The notes beneath the pieces are model-generated. The model searched no databases. It was not told where the DNA came from and saw only the letters and a list, made by a program, of their open reading frames with translations. From positions 1 through 38,551 of the forward strand of contig JAHRVB010000219.1 in assembly GCA_019090895.1 (NCBI GenBank): DNA of 38,551 nt. Direction: 5' to 3'. Each line of letters begins with the position of its first letter. Within the stretch, counting starts at the first letter, position 1. Positions 17,747-27,136 of this stretch are shown here, piece after piece. The position numbers were made by a program, and so were the translations under genes. Origin of the DNA: Kangiellaceae bacterium. Lineage in GTDB: Bacteria > Pseudomonadota > Gammaproteobacteria > Enterobacterales > Kangiellaceae.

Positions 17747-17956
17747 ATTATTTCTACCCCTGTTTCGAACGCTAAAATCACGGCTAATAATACATACTTT
17801 TTTCTATCTTATTCAAAGAATAGGCAAGATTTCCAACAATTCCAGTGAAGCTCTGAAATTCTTGATAAAAATCAGCAAAGAATTCCTTTCGAGCTCAAAA
17901 TGCGAGACAATAAGCTATTGAAGTCAATATTCTGTTTCATCATTCTGGTCACGACT

Positions 17957-18175
17957 ATGAACACTAAAAAGAAGCCCTCTTTTGAATCACAGCTTGCTGC
18001 GTTAGAAGAGATTGTAAATCATCTTGAGAAAGGCGATTTACCTCTCGACGAATCTCTAACGCAGTTCGAAAAAGGTGTAAAACTAACGGCAGAATGCCAG
18101 AGCATATTGAACGAAGCTGAACAAAAAGTTTCCATTCTGAGTAATAACGAACAAGATCTAGAAGAGTTTGAGTAG
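17957..18175 (+). CDS. xseB: Exodeoxyribonuclease VII small subunit
   Basis: XseB partners with XseA to form exonuclease VII, which degrades single-stranded DNA in both directions. The 72-residue protein has the family pattern FESQLAALEEIVNHLEKGDL, PLDESLTQFEKGVKL and a coiled-coil C-terminal half. I start it at ATG 17957 because the upstream in-frame extension (to 17900) has no family match; the ribosome-binding site is weak. It is the first gene of the conserved xseB-ispA-dxs operon. Confidence 0.95.
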   Translation: MNTKKKPSFESQLAALEEIVNHLEKGDLPLDESLTQFEKGVKLTAECQSILNEAEQKVSILSNNEQDLEEFE

Positions 18176-18184
18176 TCACAGATA

Positions 18185-19084
18185 ATGCCCCACAGCGAAT
18201 TTTTAAGTCAGGTTCAAGCAAGAACTAATAACTTGCTGGAAAAAACACTGCCTCCTGCAACTGGTGAGCCTAAGAGGCTCCATCAAGCGATGCGCTATTC
18301 AGCGCTTAATCCTGGCAAGAGAATACGCCCAGCGTTAGTATTTGCCACTGGAGAGATGTTAAACGCCGAACCAGGGAATTTAGATATACCCGCAGTCGCT
18401 GTTGAGTTAATCCACGCTTATTCACTAATACACGACGATCTGCCTTGTATGGACGATGACGATTTAAGACGCGGAATTCCAACTTGCCACATTCAGTTTG
18501 ATGAAGCGACAGCCGTATTAGCGGGCGATGCCTTGCAAACTTTGGCGTTTGAGTTACTAAGTAACCCTACCAATCACAGCGATTACAATATGCCAGATCA
18601 CCAGAAGTTAATGATGTTAAATGAATTAAGTCGCGCTAGCGGTTCATTAGGCATGGGTGGTGGACAAGCCATTGATTTGATGATGACCAATTCGAGCAGT
18701 GACTTACAAACCCTTGAATCAATGCATAATATGAAGACCGGTGCACTAATCAACGCATCGGTGAAAATGGGCTTCTTGGCCAGTGATTGTCAAGATCAAG
18801 TTATTCTTACCCAATTAACCACTTACAGCAGTTGTCTAGGACTCGCTTTTCAAATAAAGGATGATATTTTAGACATCGAGGGTGATACTAAAACACTTGG
18901 CAAACCACAAGGGTCTGATCTCGAAAATAATAAGCTTACCTTCCCATCGCTATTGGGTATGGGTGGAGCAAAGAAACGAGCCGATGAACTTATTTCAAGA
19001 GCGCTCGACGCGTTAGAACGAATACCGCTCAATAGTGACAAACTGGCCAATTTCGCCAATTTTATTGTCAACAGAAGCAATTGA
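18185..19084 (+). CDS. ispA: (2E,6E)-farnesyl diphosphate synthase
   Basis: IspA condenses dimethylallyl and geranyl diphosphate with isopentenyl diphosphate to make C15 farnesyl diphosphate for quinones and undecaprenyl carriers. The 299-residue protein has the first aspartate-rich motif DDLPCMDDDDLRRG (Asp84 onward), the second motif DDILD (226-230), the start signature GKRIRPALVFATGE and the segment GGQAIDLM. It begins 9 bases after xseB and is followed 41 bases later by dxs, which makes the first metabolite of the same isoprenoid pathway. Confidence 0.96.
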   Translation: MPHSEFLSQVQARTNNLLEKTLPPATGEPKRLHQAMRYSALNPGKRIRPALVFATGEMLNAEPGNLDIPAVAVELIHAYSLIHDDLPCMDDDDLRRGIPTCHIQFDEATAVLAGDALQTLAFELLSNPTNHSDYNMPDHQKLMMLNELSRASGSLGMGGGQAIDLMMTNSSSDLQTLESMHNMKTGALINASVKMGFLASDCQDQVILTQLTTYSSCLGLAFQIKDDILDIEGDTKTLGKPQGSDLENNKLTFPSLLGMGGAKKRADELISRALDALERIPLNSDKLANFANFIVNRSN

Positions 19085-19125
19085 TAGCGCTAAATTTTAG
19101 CTACATTTTGGAATTAACTTAAACA

Positions 19126-20979
19126 ATGTTATGTGATCCTTTAATTTATCCACTTTTAAGTGAAATTGATCAACCAGCCGATCTCAGGGAATTGGCGGTC
19201 GAGCAATTGCAAGCATTGAACGATGAATTAAGAGAGTTTTTGGTCAACAGTATTGCCCATTGCGGTGGCCATTTTGCCGCGGGTCTCGGCACCGTTGAGT
19301 TAACCGTTGTTTTACATTATTTGTTTAATACCCCTGATGACAAAATTATCTGGGACGTGGGTCACCAGGCGTACCCCCACAAAGTGCTAACAGGTCGGAA
19401 AGAAAGTTTACGCTCCATTCGTCAAACCAATGGATTGCACCCCTTTCCCAGCCGATTCGAAAGTGAATACGATGCATTTGGTGTTGGCCATTCCAGCACA
19501 TCAATTAGTGCAGCACTCGGCATGGCTGTCGCTGCAAAGGCTCGCGGTGATGAAAGACGCTTTGTCGCAGTAATCGGTGACGGTGCAATGACTGCGGGTA
19601 TGGCTTTCGAAGCACTGAATCATGCGGCAGATTTAGACGTGAATTTAACCGTCATATTAAACGACAACGACATGTCCATCTCAGAAAACGTCGGCGGACT
19701 CAATAACTATTTGGCCAAAGTACTCTCTGGTAAGTTTTATTCCGGCATCAAAGAAAGTGGGAAAAAAGTTCTGCAAAATATGCCCAAGATTTCCAATTGG
19801 GCACATCGGGTTGAAGAACATATGAAAGGGATGGTTTTGCCGGGCACTTTATTTGAAGAACTTGGCTTTAACTACATTGGCCCTATCGATGGACATCACT
19901 TACCTACATTACTCACCACCATTCGGAACATTAAGAATTTAAAAGGCGCTCAATTACTGCATGTCGTCACCACCAAGGGAAAAGGATTTGCGCCGGCCGA
20001 AGACGATCCTATTGCTTACCATGCCGTACCAGTGTTTAACCCTAAAGAAACATCTTTGCCCAAGAGCAAAAAGAAGACCACTTACTCGAACATTTTCGGT
20101 CAGTGGTTATGTAACATGGCTGCCACTGATGAAAAATTAATGGGCATTACTCCTGCCATGCGAGAAGGTTCCGACTTGATTGAATTTTCAAGACAATATA
20201 AAGATCGTTATTTCGACGTAGGAATTGCAGAACAACATGCTGTTACGCTCGCAGCTGGAATGGCTTGCGAAGGCTCGAAACCAGTCTGCGCCATTTATAG
20301 CTCATTCTTACAACGCGGTTATGATCAACTCATTCATGACGTCGCGCTGCAGAAATTAGATGTGCTGTTTGCCATTGACCGCAGCGGTTTAGTCGGTGGG
20401 GATGGCGCTACTCACCATGGCAGTTTCGACTTGAGTTTCATGAGATGTATTCCCAACATTATTATCATGTCACCTAGCGATGAAAAAGAATGTAGAGCAA
20501 TGCTTACAACGGGTTATCAATATCCCGGTTGCGCAGCTGTCCGCTATCCAAGGGGCGCAGGAACAGGTATCGACCCAGGTACCGATCTTGAGCCGGTTGA
20601 AATAGGCAAAGCAAGAGTAGTTCGAGAGGGTTCTGGAATTGCGTTACTTGCTTTTGGCAGCATGTTGCATTCAGCAAAAGAGGTCGCCGAACAAATCGAT
20701 GCGACTTTGGTTGATATGCGATTTGTAAAACCACTTGATGAAGTACTGCTCATTAAACTCAGTCAAAGCCATAATCGGTTTGTAACCCTCGAAGAAAACG
20801 CCATCGCGGGTGGTGCCGGTAGCGCAGTGAGCGAGTTTTTATCAGTCAGAAATATTCAAATACCTATTCAAATCCTGGGTATTCGAGATGAATTTATCGA
20901 GCATGGAGAACCTGCCGACCTAATGGCACTTTGTGGACTTGATGCAGCAGGAATAAAACAACAAATAGAGAGTTATTGA
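19126..20979 (+). CDS. dxs: 1-deoxy-D-xylulose-5-phosphate synthase
   Basis: Dxs joins pyruvate and glyceraldehyde 3-phosphate, using thiamine diphosphate, to start the non-mevalonate isoprenoid pathway. The 617-residue protein is full length, with [11 protein letters not shown], the cofactor motif [18 protein letters not shown] followed by NDNDMSIS, the second-half segment [15 protein letters not shown], and [15 protein letters not shown]. It is the last gene of xseB-ispA-dxs. The enzyme depends on the cofactor handled by the thiamine operon 4 kb upstream, but I see no shared regulation. Confidence 0.97.
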   Translation: MLCDPLIYPLLSEIDQPADLRELAVEQLQALNDELREFLVNSIAHCGGHFAAGLGTVELTVVLHYLFNTPDDKIIWDVGHQAYPHKVLTGRKESLRSIRQTNGLHPFPSRFESEYDAFGVGHSSTSISAALGMAVAAKARGDERRFVAVIGDGAMTAGMAFEALNHAADLDVNLTVILNDNDMSISENVGGLNNYLAKVLSGKFYSGIKESGKKVLQNMPKISNWAHRVEEHMKGMVLPGTLFEELGFNYIGPIDGHHLPTLLTTIRNIKNLKGAQLLHVVTTKGKGFAPAEDDPIAYHAVPVFNPKETSLPKSKKKTTYSNIFGQWLCNMAATDEKLMGITPAMREGSDLIEFSRQYKDRYFDVGIAEQHAVTLAAGMACEGSKPVCAIYSSFLQRGYDQLIHDVALQKLDVLFAIDRSGLVGGDGATHHGSFDLSFMRCIPNIIIMSPSDEKECRAMLTTGYQYPGCAAVRYPRGAGTGIDPGTDLEPVEIGKARVVREGSGIALLAFGSMLHSAKEVAEQIDATLVDMRFVKPLDEVLLIKLSQSHNRFVTLEENAIAGGAGSAVSEFLSVRNIQIPIQILGIRDEFIEHGEPADLMALCGLDAAGIKQQIESY

Positions 20980-21047
20980 TTAGCGTATTTTATAAGAATA
21001 ATGCTCAGTAAAGAGTCGCTAATTGATAATATAAACAGAAGCTAAAA

Positions 21048-21071
21048 ATGGTCGTCAAAACGGAAGACCAT
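21048..21071. repeat. Imperfect 24-bp palindrome before the acyl-CoA dehydrogenase gene
   Basis: ATGGTCGTC (21048-21056) and GAAGACCAT (21063-21071) are inverted copies with one mismatch and a 6-base spacer, ending 22 bases before the ATG. It could be a repressor operator for the fatty-acid or amino-acid catabolic genes that follow, or an RNA hairpin near the ribosome-binding site (AAGGGG). It does not have the half-site spacing I know for FadR or PsrA sites. Confidence 0.4.
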
Positions 21072-21093
21072 ATCATTAGGCCAAGGGGTATTA

Positions 21094-22896
21094 ATGTCTC
21101 AACTGATCAATAATCGCGATCTCGCTTTTCAACTTTATGAAATGTTCGACCTCAACGAGTTACTCAAGCGACCTCGTTTCGAGGAGCATTCCAAAGAAAC
21201 ATTCGATGCAGTGCTCGACACTGCAGAAAAAATTGCCCTCAAGTATTTTCTTCCTCACAATCATACAGCGGATCAAAAACAACCGAAATTTATTGATGGC
21301 AAAGTAAAAATGATCCCTGAAGTAAAAGAAGCCTTTGATGCTCAAAGAGAAGCTGGTTTTATTGCGGCAGGGGTCGATTTTGAAGAAGGCGGTATGCAAT
21401 TACCATTAATAATTAATTTAGCAGCCTCTAGCTTTTTTACTTCCGCCAACTGCGCCACGACTGCCTATAGTTTTCTAACTGCTGGTGCAGCCAATCTAAT
21501 CCGCGTATTTGGTAATGATGAGCAAAAAGAAAAGTACGTTTCACGAATGATCACGGGAGAGTTTACTGGCACCATGGCGCTCACCGAACCTGGTGCAGGC
21601 TCTTCACTTTCTGACATCACCACTCAAGCAATTCCAAAGGACGATGGAACTTATAAAATTAAAGGTCAAAAAATCTTCATATCCGCTGGCGATCATGAAC
21701 TTTCCGAAAACATAGTCCACATGGTTCTGGCGAGAGTTAAAGGCGCACCTGCAGGTGTCAAAGGAATATCACTCTTTATTGTGCCTAAATTTAAATTGAA
21801 TGAAAATGATCAACCTGGTGAAAGGAACGATGTTAATCTGGCAGGTTTGTTTCACAAAATGGGGTATCGTGGAACGACTTCAACATCGTTAAGTTTTGGT
21901 GAAAAGAATAATTGTACCGGCTATTTGGTAGGCGAAGTAAACAATGGTCTGAAGTACATGTTCCAAATGATGAACGAAGCTCGATTATGGGTTGGCTTCT
22001 GTGGTGTAATACTTGGATACCGTGGCTACCTTGAATCACTCGCTTACGCTAGAGAGCGCCCGCAAGGACGAAAGCCCACCGAAAAAGATCCTAGCTCACC
22101 ACAAGTTAATATTGTGGAACATGCCGATGTAAAACGCATGCTGCTCGCACAAAAATCATTCGTCGAAGGCGGACTATCACTCTGCTTATATTCTGCCAGT
22201 TTAGTCGATGATTCCGAAACTCTGGAAGGTCCTGTTCAGCAAAAAGCAGCAGCAATGTTAGATTTATTAATGCCTATTGTAAAATCAACCAATTCTGAAT
22301 ACGGATTAAAAGCTAACGAACTTGCTATCCAAGTATTGGGTGGAGCTGGCTATACTAATGAATACCCTGTCGAACAGTGCTATCGCGACAATCGACTTAA
22401 TCCTATACATGAGGGTACCACTGGCATTCAAGCGCTCGACTTATTAGGTCGAAAAGCATGGACTAACAATGGCGAAACAATGCAACAACTATTTGCTGAT
22501 ATCGCTAAAGATATTGCGATTGCAAAAGAACAACCGCAATCATCAAACTTGGCAAAGTCACTTGAGCTGCATTTGACAACAGCCGCAAAAGTTACTCAGC
22601 AACTTGCCGGCATGATGCAACAAGTCGGCCCTGAAAAAACCTTAGCTAACGCCAACTGTTATTTATCGTTACTCGGAAAATTGGTTTTTGGTTGGATGTG
22701 GATTCGCCAAGCAACCGTTGCCGAAAAAGCAATAGAACGTGAGCAATCTAACGCAGAGGAATTGTCTTTTTACCAAGGTAAAATGCAAGCAGCTAAGTAC
22801 TTTATTGGTTGGGAACTACCAAAACTACAGAACGACGCAGAAATTCTGATTCGCCTCGATGATACTTGCTTAGAAATGCAAAATGATTGGTTTTAA
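21094..22896 (+). CDS. Acyl-CoA dehydrogenase (large, with C-terminal extension)
   Basis: Acyl-CoA dehydrogenases use FAD to introduce a trans-2 double bond into acyl-CoA, passing electrons to ETF. At 600 residues this is the long bacterial form with an extra C-terminal helical domain. It shows MALTEPGAGSSLSDI (FAD- and substrate-binding), the segment VLGGAGYTNEYPVEQCYRD and HEGTTGIQALDLLGRK, where Glu440 is the expected catalytic base. A good ribosome-binding site (AAGGGG) precedes the ATG. It heads a run of same-strand genes (SDR, aldehyde dehydrogenase, lipoprotein, FabH-like), which suggests a catabolic operon. The acyl chain specificity cannot be read from sequence. Confidence 0.94.
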   Translation: MSQLINNRDLAFQLYEMFDLNELLKRPRFEEHSKETFDAVLDTAEKIALKYFLPHNHTADQKQPKFIDGKVKMIPEVKEAFDAQREAGFIAAGVDFEEGGMQLPLIINLAASSFFTSANCATTAYSFLTAGAANLIRVFGNDEQKEKYVSRMITGEFTGTMALTEPGAGSSLSDITTQAIPKDDGTYKIKGQKIFISAGDHELSENIVHMVLARVKGAPAGVKGISLFIVPKFKLNENDQPGERNDVNLAGLFHKMGYRGTTSTSLSFGEKNNCTGYLVGEVNNGLKYMFQMMNEARLWVGFCGVILGYRGYLESLAYARERPQGRKPTEKDPSSPQVNIVEHADVKRMLLAQKSFVEGGLSLCLYSASLVDDSETLEGPVQQKAAAMLDLLMPIVKSTNSEYGLKANELAIQVLGGAGYTNEYPVEQCYRDNRLNPIHEGTTGIQALDLLGRKAWTNNGETMQQLFADIAKDIAIAKEQPQSSNLAKSLELHLTTAAKVTQQLAGMMQQVGPEKTLANANCYLSLLGKLVFGWMWIRQATVAEKAIEREQSNAEELSFYQGKMQAAKYFIGWELPKLQNDAEILIRLDDTCLEMQNDWF

Positions 22897-22936
22897 TTGA
22901 GCTTTCAATTTCAAACTATTTAGTTAGGAAAATACA

Positions 22937-23725
22937 ATGGATTTAAATTTAAAAAACAAACATGCTCTTGTGTGCGGAAGCTCTCAAGGTATGGGAAAAG
23001 CGATCGCGATTGAACTCGCTGAGCTCGGTGCTAATGTCACTTTATTCGCTCGAAATTTGGAAACACTGAATCAAGTGAAGTCAGAACTTGCTAATGATGG
23101 TACCCAAGAACATTTTGCCATTTGTGCAGATTTTCGCCATCCAGAAGAAGTCGCTCGAGCGCTCGACTCTCACTTAACCGTCGTACCTAATTTTCATATT
23201 TTGATTAACAATACTGGCGGACCTGCACCGGGTCCCGCGAACCTCGCAGAAAGTACAGATTTTTTAGCCGCTTTTAATCAACACTTAATCAATAATCATC
23301 AAATCGCACAAAAACTGTTGGCCGGAATGAAAAATGCGGAATATGGCCGAATTATTAATGTTATTTCTACCAGCGTAAAGCAACCACTACCTAACTTAGG
23401 TGTTTCAAATACCATCCGAGGCGCGGTAGCTAGCTGGGCCAAAACCATGTCCAATGAATTGGGACCGTTTGGTATCACCGTCAACAACGTCTTACCTGGC
23501 GCAACCAATACTGGCAGGCTCGACGCTATCATTAAAAACAAGGCGGCTAAGAAAGGCGTTTCTATCGAAGAAATGGAGGCCGAAGAAAAAGCGTCTATTC
23601 CATTGCGACGATTTGGCGAAGCCGAAGAGTTTGCCAATGTTTGTGCCTTTTTAGCTTCGCCGGCAGCAGCTTATGTCACTGGAGTTAGCATCCCCGTTGA
23701 TGGTGGAAGAACCAGCAGCTTATAG
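22937..23725 (+). CDS. SDR-family oxidoreductase with altered catalytic motif
   Basis: This 262-residue Rossmann protein has the nucleotide-binding motif CGSSQGMGKAIA near the N-terminus, NNTGG in place of NNAG, the serine-containing segment VISTSVKQ, and the C-terminal FLASPAAAYVTGVSIPVDGG typical of the 3-oxoacyl reductase class. At the position of the catalytic YxxxK it has SNTIR (Ser157, Arg161), so both usual catalytic residues are replaced. A subgroup with this kind of motif may exist, and I cannot say whether it keeps dehydrogenase activity. It sits 40 bases after the acyl-CoA dehydrogenase and 24 bases before the aldehyde dehydrogenase, so it is probably co-transcribed. Confidence 0.9.
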   Translation: MDLNLKNKHALVCGSSQGMGKAIAIELAELGANVTLFARNLETLNQVKSELANDGTQEHFAICADFRHPEEVARALDSHLTVVPNFHILINNTGGPAPGPANLAESTDFLAAFNQHLINNHQIAQKLLAGMKNAEYGRIINVISTSVKQPLPNLGVSNTIRGAVASWAKTMSNELGPFGITVNNVLPGATNTGRLDAIIKNKAAKKGVSIEEMEAEEKASIPLRRFGEAEEFANVCAFLASPAAAYVTGVSIPVDGGRTSSL

Positions 23726-23749
23726 GTTATAGAATGAAAGAGGATTAGA

Positions 23750-25207
23750 ATGGAAAAGATTCAGAACTATATCAATGGCGAACTGGTTGCCCCCATAGAC
23801 GGCCAATACATCGATAACTATGAACCCGCCACCGGGAAAGTATATTCCCGTATACCTGAATCTAACCACCAAGATCTTCAACAAGCGGTCAACGCATGTA
23901 AACAAGCACAAAAAGAATGGGCCAATTTAGCCAGTGAGCAACGTTCCATTTTGTTAATGAAATTAGCCGACGCGATAGAAAATGCAAGCGAAGAACTTGC
24001 CAAAGCAGAAGCTATTGACAATGGTAAACCTATCGCCCTTGCGCGCGCAGTTGATAGTTATCGAAGTGCTGCTAACATTCGTTTTTTTGCCAATGCCGCA
24101 ACTCAGTTTTCCAGTGAAGCTCATGACATGGGTGCGGTCGGTGTTAATTATACCTTGCGTCAACCAATTGGTATCGTCGGCTGCATTTCGCCATGGAACT
24201 TACCGCTTTATTTGTTTACCTGGAAAATAGCCCCTGCTTTAGCCAGCGGCAACGTAGTGATCGCAAAACCGTCAGAGATTACCCCCATGACGGCTTACAT
24301 CTTTTCAAGATTGTGTATCGAAGCAGGAATTCCAAAGGGTGTTATCAATATTTTGCATGGCAGTGGTCAATCAATTGGCTCTCCATTAGTAGAACATCCA
24401 GATGTGAAAGCCATCAGCTTTACCGGCGGCAGTGCGACAGGCAGAGCGATCGCGAGTAAAATAGCGCCAATGCTAAAAAAATATTCTCTCGAATTGGGCG
24501 GCAAAAACCCTGCTTTAATATTTGAAGATTCATGCAATACTGAACAAGACTTTGATAAAACGGTCAGCGAAGTTGCACGCTTGGCCTTCTCGAACCAAGG
24601 TCAAATCTGCCTCTGTGGTTCACGACTTTATATTGAAAGGAAGCTCTACCCAAGATTTAAAGTTGCGTTAGTAAAAAGTATTAACGCTTTAAAAATAGGT
24701 GACCCGTTAAATGAAGAAACACAACACGGTGCCCTAGTTTCACAAGCTCATTTCAACAAAGTTTATTCCTATATAGAACTCGCTGAGCAAGAAGGTGGAA
24801 CGATCATCGCCGGCGGAAACAAAGTGAAATTATCCGGACGTTGCGAACAAGGCTATTTTCTGCAACCAACGATTATCGAAGGATTGACAATTGATTGCCG
24901 AGTAAACCAAGAAGAGATTTTTGGACCGGTGTGTACCATTCAACCGTTCGATAGTGATGAAGAAGTATTGGGATATGCTAATGGAACCGAGTATGGATTA
25001 GCAGCGTCGGTTTGGAGCAGTAATGTATCACGTTGTCATCAAATGTCTTCACAACTTGAATTTGGTATCGTTTGGATCAACAGTTGGTTACTAAGAGATC
25101 TGCGCACTCCATTTGGCGGAGTAAAATCATCTGGCGTCGGAAGAGAAGGCGGTTTAGAGGCTATGCGCTTTTTCACCGAAGCCAAGAATGTTTGCATAAA
25201 ATACTGA
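23750..25207 (+). CDS. Aldehyde dehydrogenase, 2-aminomuconate-semialdehyde dehydrogenase-like
   Basis: The 485-residue enzyme oxidises an aldehyde to an acid with NAD. Family motifs are ISPWNLPLYLFTWKIAPAL, FTGGSATGR, the general base in LELGGKNP (Glu248) and the nucleophile in NQGQICLC (Cys287). The segments following Cys287 and the end (VWSSNV, WLLRDLRTPFGGVKSSGVGREGG) resemble human ALDH8A1 and bacterial 2-aminomuconate semialdehyde dehydrogenases of the kynurenine pathway. No other kynurenine genes are in the window, so the substrate remains an inference. It begins 24 bases after the SDR gene and ends 29 bases before a lipoprotein gene. Confidence 0.92.
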   Translation: MEKIQNYINGELVAPIDGQYIDNYEPATGKVYSRIPESNHQDLQQAVNACKQAQKEWANLASEQRSILLMKLADAIENASEELAKAEAIDNGKPIALARAVDSYRSAANIRFFANAATQFSSEAHDMGAVGVNYTLRQPIGIVGCISPWNLPLYLFTWKIAPALASGNVVIAKPSEITPMTAYIFSRLCIEAGIPKGVINILHGSGQSIGSPLVEHPDVKAISFTGGSATGRAIASKIAPMLKKYSLELGGKNPALIFEDSCNTEQDFDKTVSEVARLAFSNQGQICLCGSRLYIERKLYPRFKVALVKSINALKIGDPLNEETQHGALVSQAHFNKVYSYIELAEQEGGTIIAGGNKVKLSGRCEQGYFLQPTIIEGLTIDCRVNQEEIFGPVCTIQPFDSDEEVLGYANGTEYGLAASVWSSNVSRCHQMSSQLEFGIVWINSWLLRDLRTPFGGVKSSGVGREGGLEAMRFFTEAKNVCIKY

Positions 25208-25236
25208 AACTTAATGCTACTAATAAGGAAATCCCT

Positions 25237-25785
25237 ATGAAATTCCTTTCGAACTTATCTGCATCTATTTTCATCGGTTGGATTTTATTGGGTTGTAACA
25301 GTTCTCCTGATAGAAAAGATAGAGAAACAGTCGTCTGCCGCGTTCAAATTGGCGTAAATTTACCATCGACAGAAGCCGTCTTATCGTTGGACAATTTTGA
25401 TCCTGAAGACAGTGCAACCTTTACCCAATCGACCAGTTTCACATTGTTTGATATCTTTGACGAAAATTACCTGACCACGGTCTATTTCTTAAAGAGCACG
25501 GTAGAACCACAAACTTGGTCGAGCGTTTATTATTTCGATGGCAATAGGCTGTCATTGGAAGCACCAACAACTGGCGAGTTATCGACCAGTGCCTCTCTAA
25601 CCTTTGACCCATCAGGAAATCTCGAGTTTATTTTGCCTGATCCCATTCTGTCAGAAGAAATGATATTGAAAGACGACGATTTCGAACATCAGTTTCAATT
25701 CGAATATTCCACAGTGGAAACAACCCAATATGACGCTGCTTTTTCAGTGAATAATTTAACACCACTTGGATGTAGTATTCAGTAA
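25237..25785 (+). CDS. Putative lipoprotein of unknown function
   Basis: I do not recognise this 182-residue protein. Starting at ATG 25237 it has a lipoprotein signal with lipobox LLGC near residue 20, then a mature domain rich in Ser, Thr, Phe and acidic residues with alternating strand-like patterns (for example STSFTLFDIFDENYLTTVYF), suggesting a beta-rich envelope protein. The frame is open further upstream into the aldehyde dehydrogenase gene, but the lipobox and an AAGGA before 25237 fix the start. It is 29 bases after the aldehyde dehydrogenase gene and probably on the same transcript. Confidence 0.75.
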   Translation: MKFLSNLSASIFIGWILLGCNSSPDRKDRETVVCRVQIGVNLPSTEAVLSLDNFDPEDSATFTQSTSFTLFDIFDENYLTTVYFLKSTVEPQTWSSVYYFDGNRLSLEAPTTGELSTSASLTFDPSGNLEFILPDPILSEEMILKDDDFEHQFQFEYSTVETTQYDAAFSVNNLTPLGCSIQ

Positions 25786-25898
25786 AGAACCTTAAAAATC
25801 CATCAATCACTGCCAGCTTGCAGGATACAATAAACCAAGAAAATGCTAGACTGGCGGCAACAATAATAAATCACTATTAAGAACCGGAGATACATAAT

Positions 25899-27002
25899 AT
25901 GTTTGCAGAAATTATTGGATGGGGAAAATGCGCTCCTCCAGCGATATTGACCAATAGTGATTTAGCAACTTTCATGGATACTTCCGACGATTGGATTTTC
26001 TCTCGAACCGGTATTCGTCAACGACATATCAGTCATGTTCCAGGCTCGGAAATGGCTCGCGTAGCAAGCGAAAGAGCGATCGCCTGTGCCGATATCGATC
26101 CAACTGAAATCGACTTAGTCATCTATGGCAGTAATAGCCCTGATGAAATGATCCCAAATAGTGCGAGTATCATCGTTAATGCAGTTGGTGCCGTGAATGC
26201 TACCGGTTTTGACCTTAACTCGGCTTGTACCAGTTTTGTTTACGCACTTAATGTTGCGACAGACATGATTAAAGCCGGCTCAATCAAAACAGCGCTGGTC
26301 ATCGGTGTTGAGAAAACCTCCACCATCATGGATTGGGGTAGAAGAGATGCATCTGTATTGTTTGGCGATGGCGGCGGCGCTGTGGTTATTAAAGCAACAG
26401 AAGAAGCCTTGGGGTTAATTGACGCAAAACTAAGCACTGTTCCGAACACCAGAGATATGATACAAATGCCAAGAATGGGCTTTGATATGTCCCACGCAGA
26501 AATGAATAGCTATTACTATTCTATGAACTTTAAAGGGCAGGATATTTTTAAAAATGCCGTTAAAGGAATGAATGAAGCCTGCGATGCTGTTTTAAAAAAG
26601 ACCGGCATTAAAAAATCGGAAATTGATTTTTTTGTGCCTCACCAAGCCAATGTTCGAATCATACAAACACTGGCAAAACGAATGGATTTTGATATTGATA
26701 ATGTGATGGTATGTGTCGACCGCTATGGCAATACGTCCGCAGCAACTATTCCATTGGCATTATGTGACGCCCTAGAGGAAGGACGTATTAAGCCTGGTAT
26801 GACGCTGTTAACAGCAACTTTTGGGGCAGGATTAACTTGTGGTGCGGGTATCATCAAATGGGGCTCTCGGACGACACCGTTACGAGAGTCGGATGCTGAA
26901 CTCCCACCCTGCGATAAAACAGCATTAGAAATTATTGGACCTTCGATTAAAGCTGCTGAAGAACGATACGCTGACGAAAATTCTGGTGGAGCCAGTTCCT
27001 AG
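25899..27002 (+). CDS. Beta-ketoacyl-ACP synthase III-like protein (FabH-like)
   Basis: FabH-type enzymes condense an acyl-CoA with malonyl-ACP. The 367-residue protein has the Cys-His-Asn triad: Cys110 in SACTSF, His248 in PHQANVR and Asn278 in GNTSAA, plus the FabH opening TSDDWIFSRTGIRQRHI and a late GAGLTCGAGIIKWG. About 40 extra C-terminal residues after the usual end are acidic and probably disordered. The ATG follows a GGAG site. It lies 113 bases after the lipoprotein gene and may have its own promoter. It is more likely a secondary-metabolite or specialised synthase than the housekeeping FabH, since no other fab genes are near. Confidence 0.9.
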   Translation: MFAEIIGWGKCAPPAILTNSDLATFMDTSDDWIFSRTGIRQRHISHVPGSEMARVASERAIACADIDPTEIDLVIYGSNSPDEMIPNSASIIVNAVGAVNATGFDLNSACTSFVYALNVATDMIKAGSIKTALVIGVEKTSTIMDWGRRDASVLFGDGGGAVVIKATEEALGLIDAKLSTVPNTRDMIQMPRMGFDMSHAEMNSYYYSMNFKGQDIFKNAVKGMNEACDAVLKKTGIKKSEIDFFVPHQANVRIIQTLAKRMDFDIDNVMVCVDRYGNTSAATIPLALCDALEEGRIKPGMTLLTATFGAGLTCGAGIIKWGSRTTPLRESDAELPPCDKTALEIIGPSIKAAEERYADENSGGASS

Positions 27003-27071
27003 TTAATATCACCAATCAGGAAACTAAATTATCGAGTTTCCAAGTAACTTAATAATCTAGTAACACAATTG

Positions 27072-27105
27072 ACTCTTCTCGAAGTAATTTCTACCTGAGA
27101 AGAGT
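27072..27105. terminator. Inverted repeat between convergent genes, probable terminator
   Basis: ACTCTTCTC (27072-27080) and GAGAAGAGT (27097-27105) form a perfect 9-bp stem around a 16-base loop, 69 bases after the FabH-like gene and about 30 bases beyond the permease stop. The T-run is weak on both sides, so termination is plausible but not certain. Confidence 0.5.
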
Positions 27106-27136
27106 TATTCAATAATATGAACTTTATACTCTAGAA

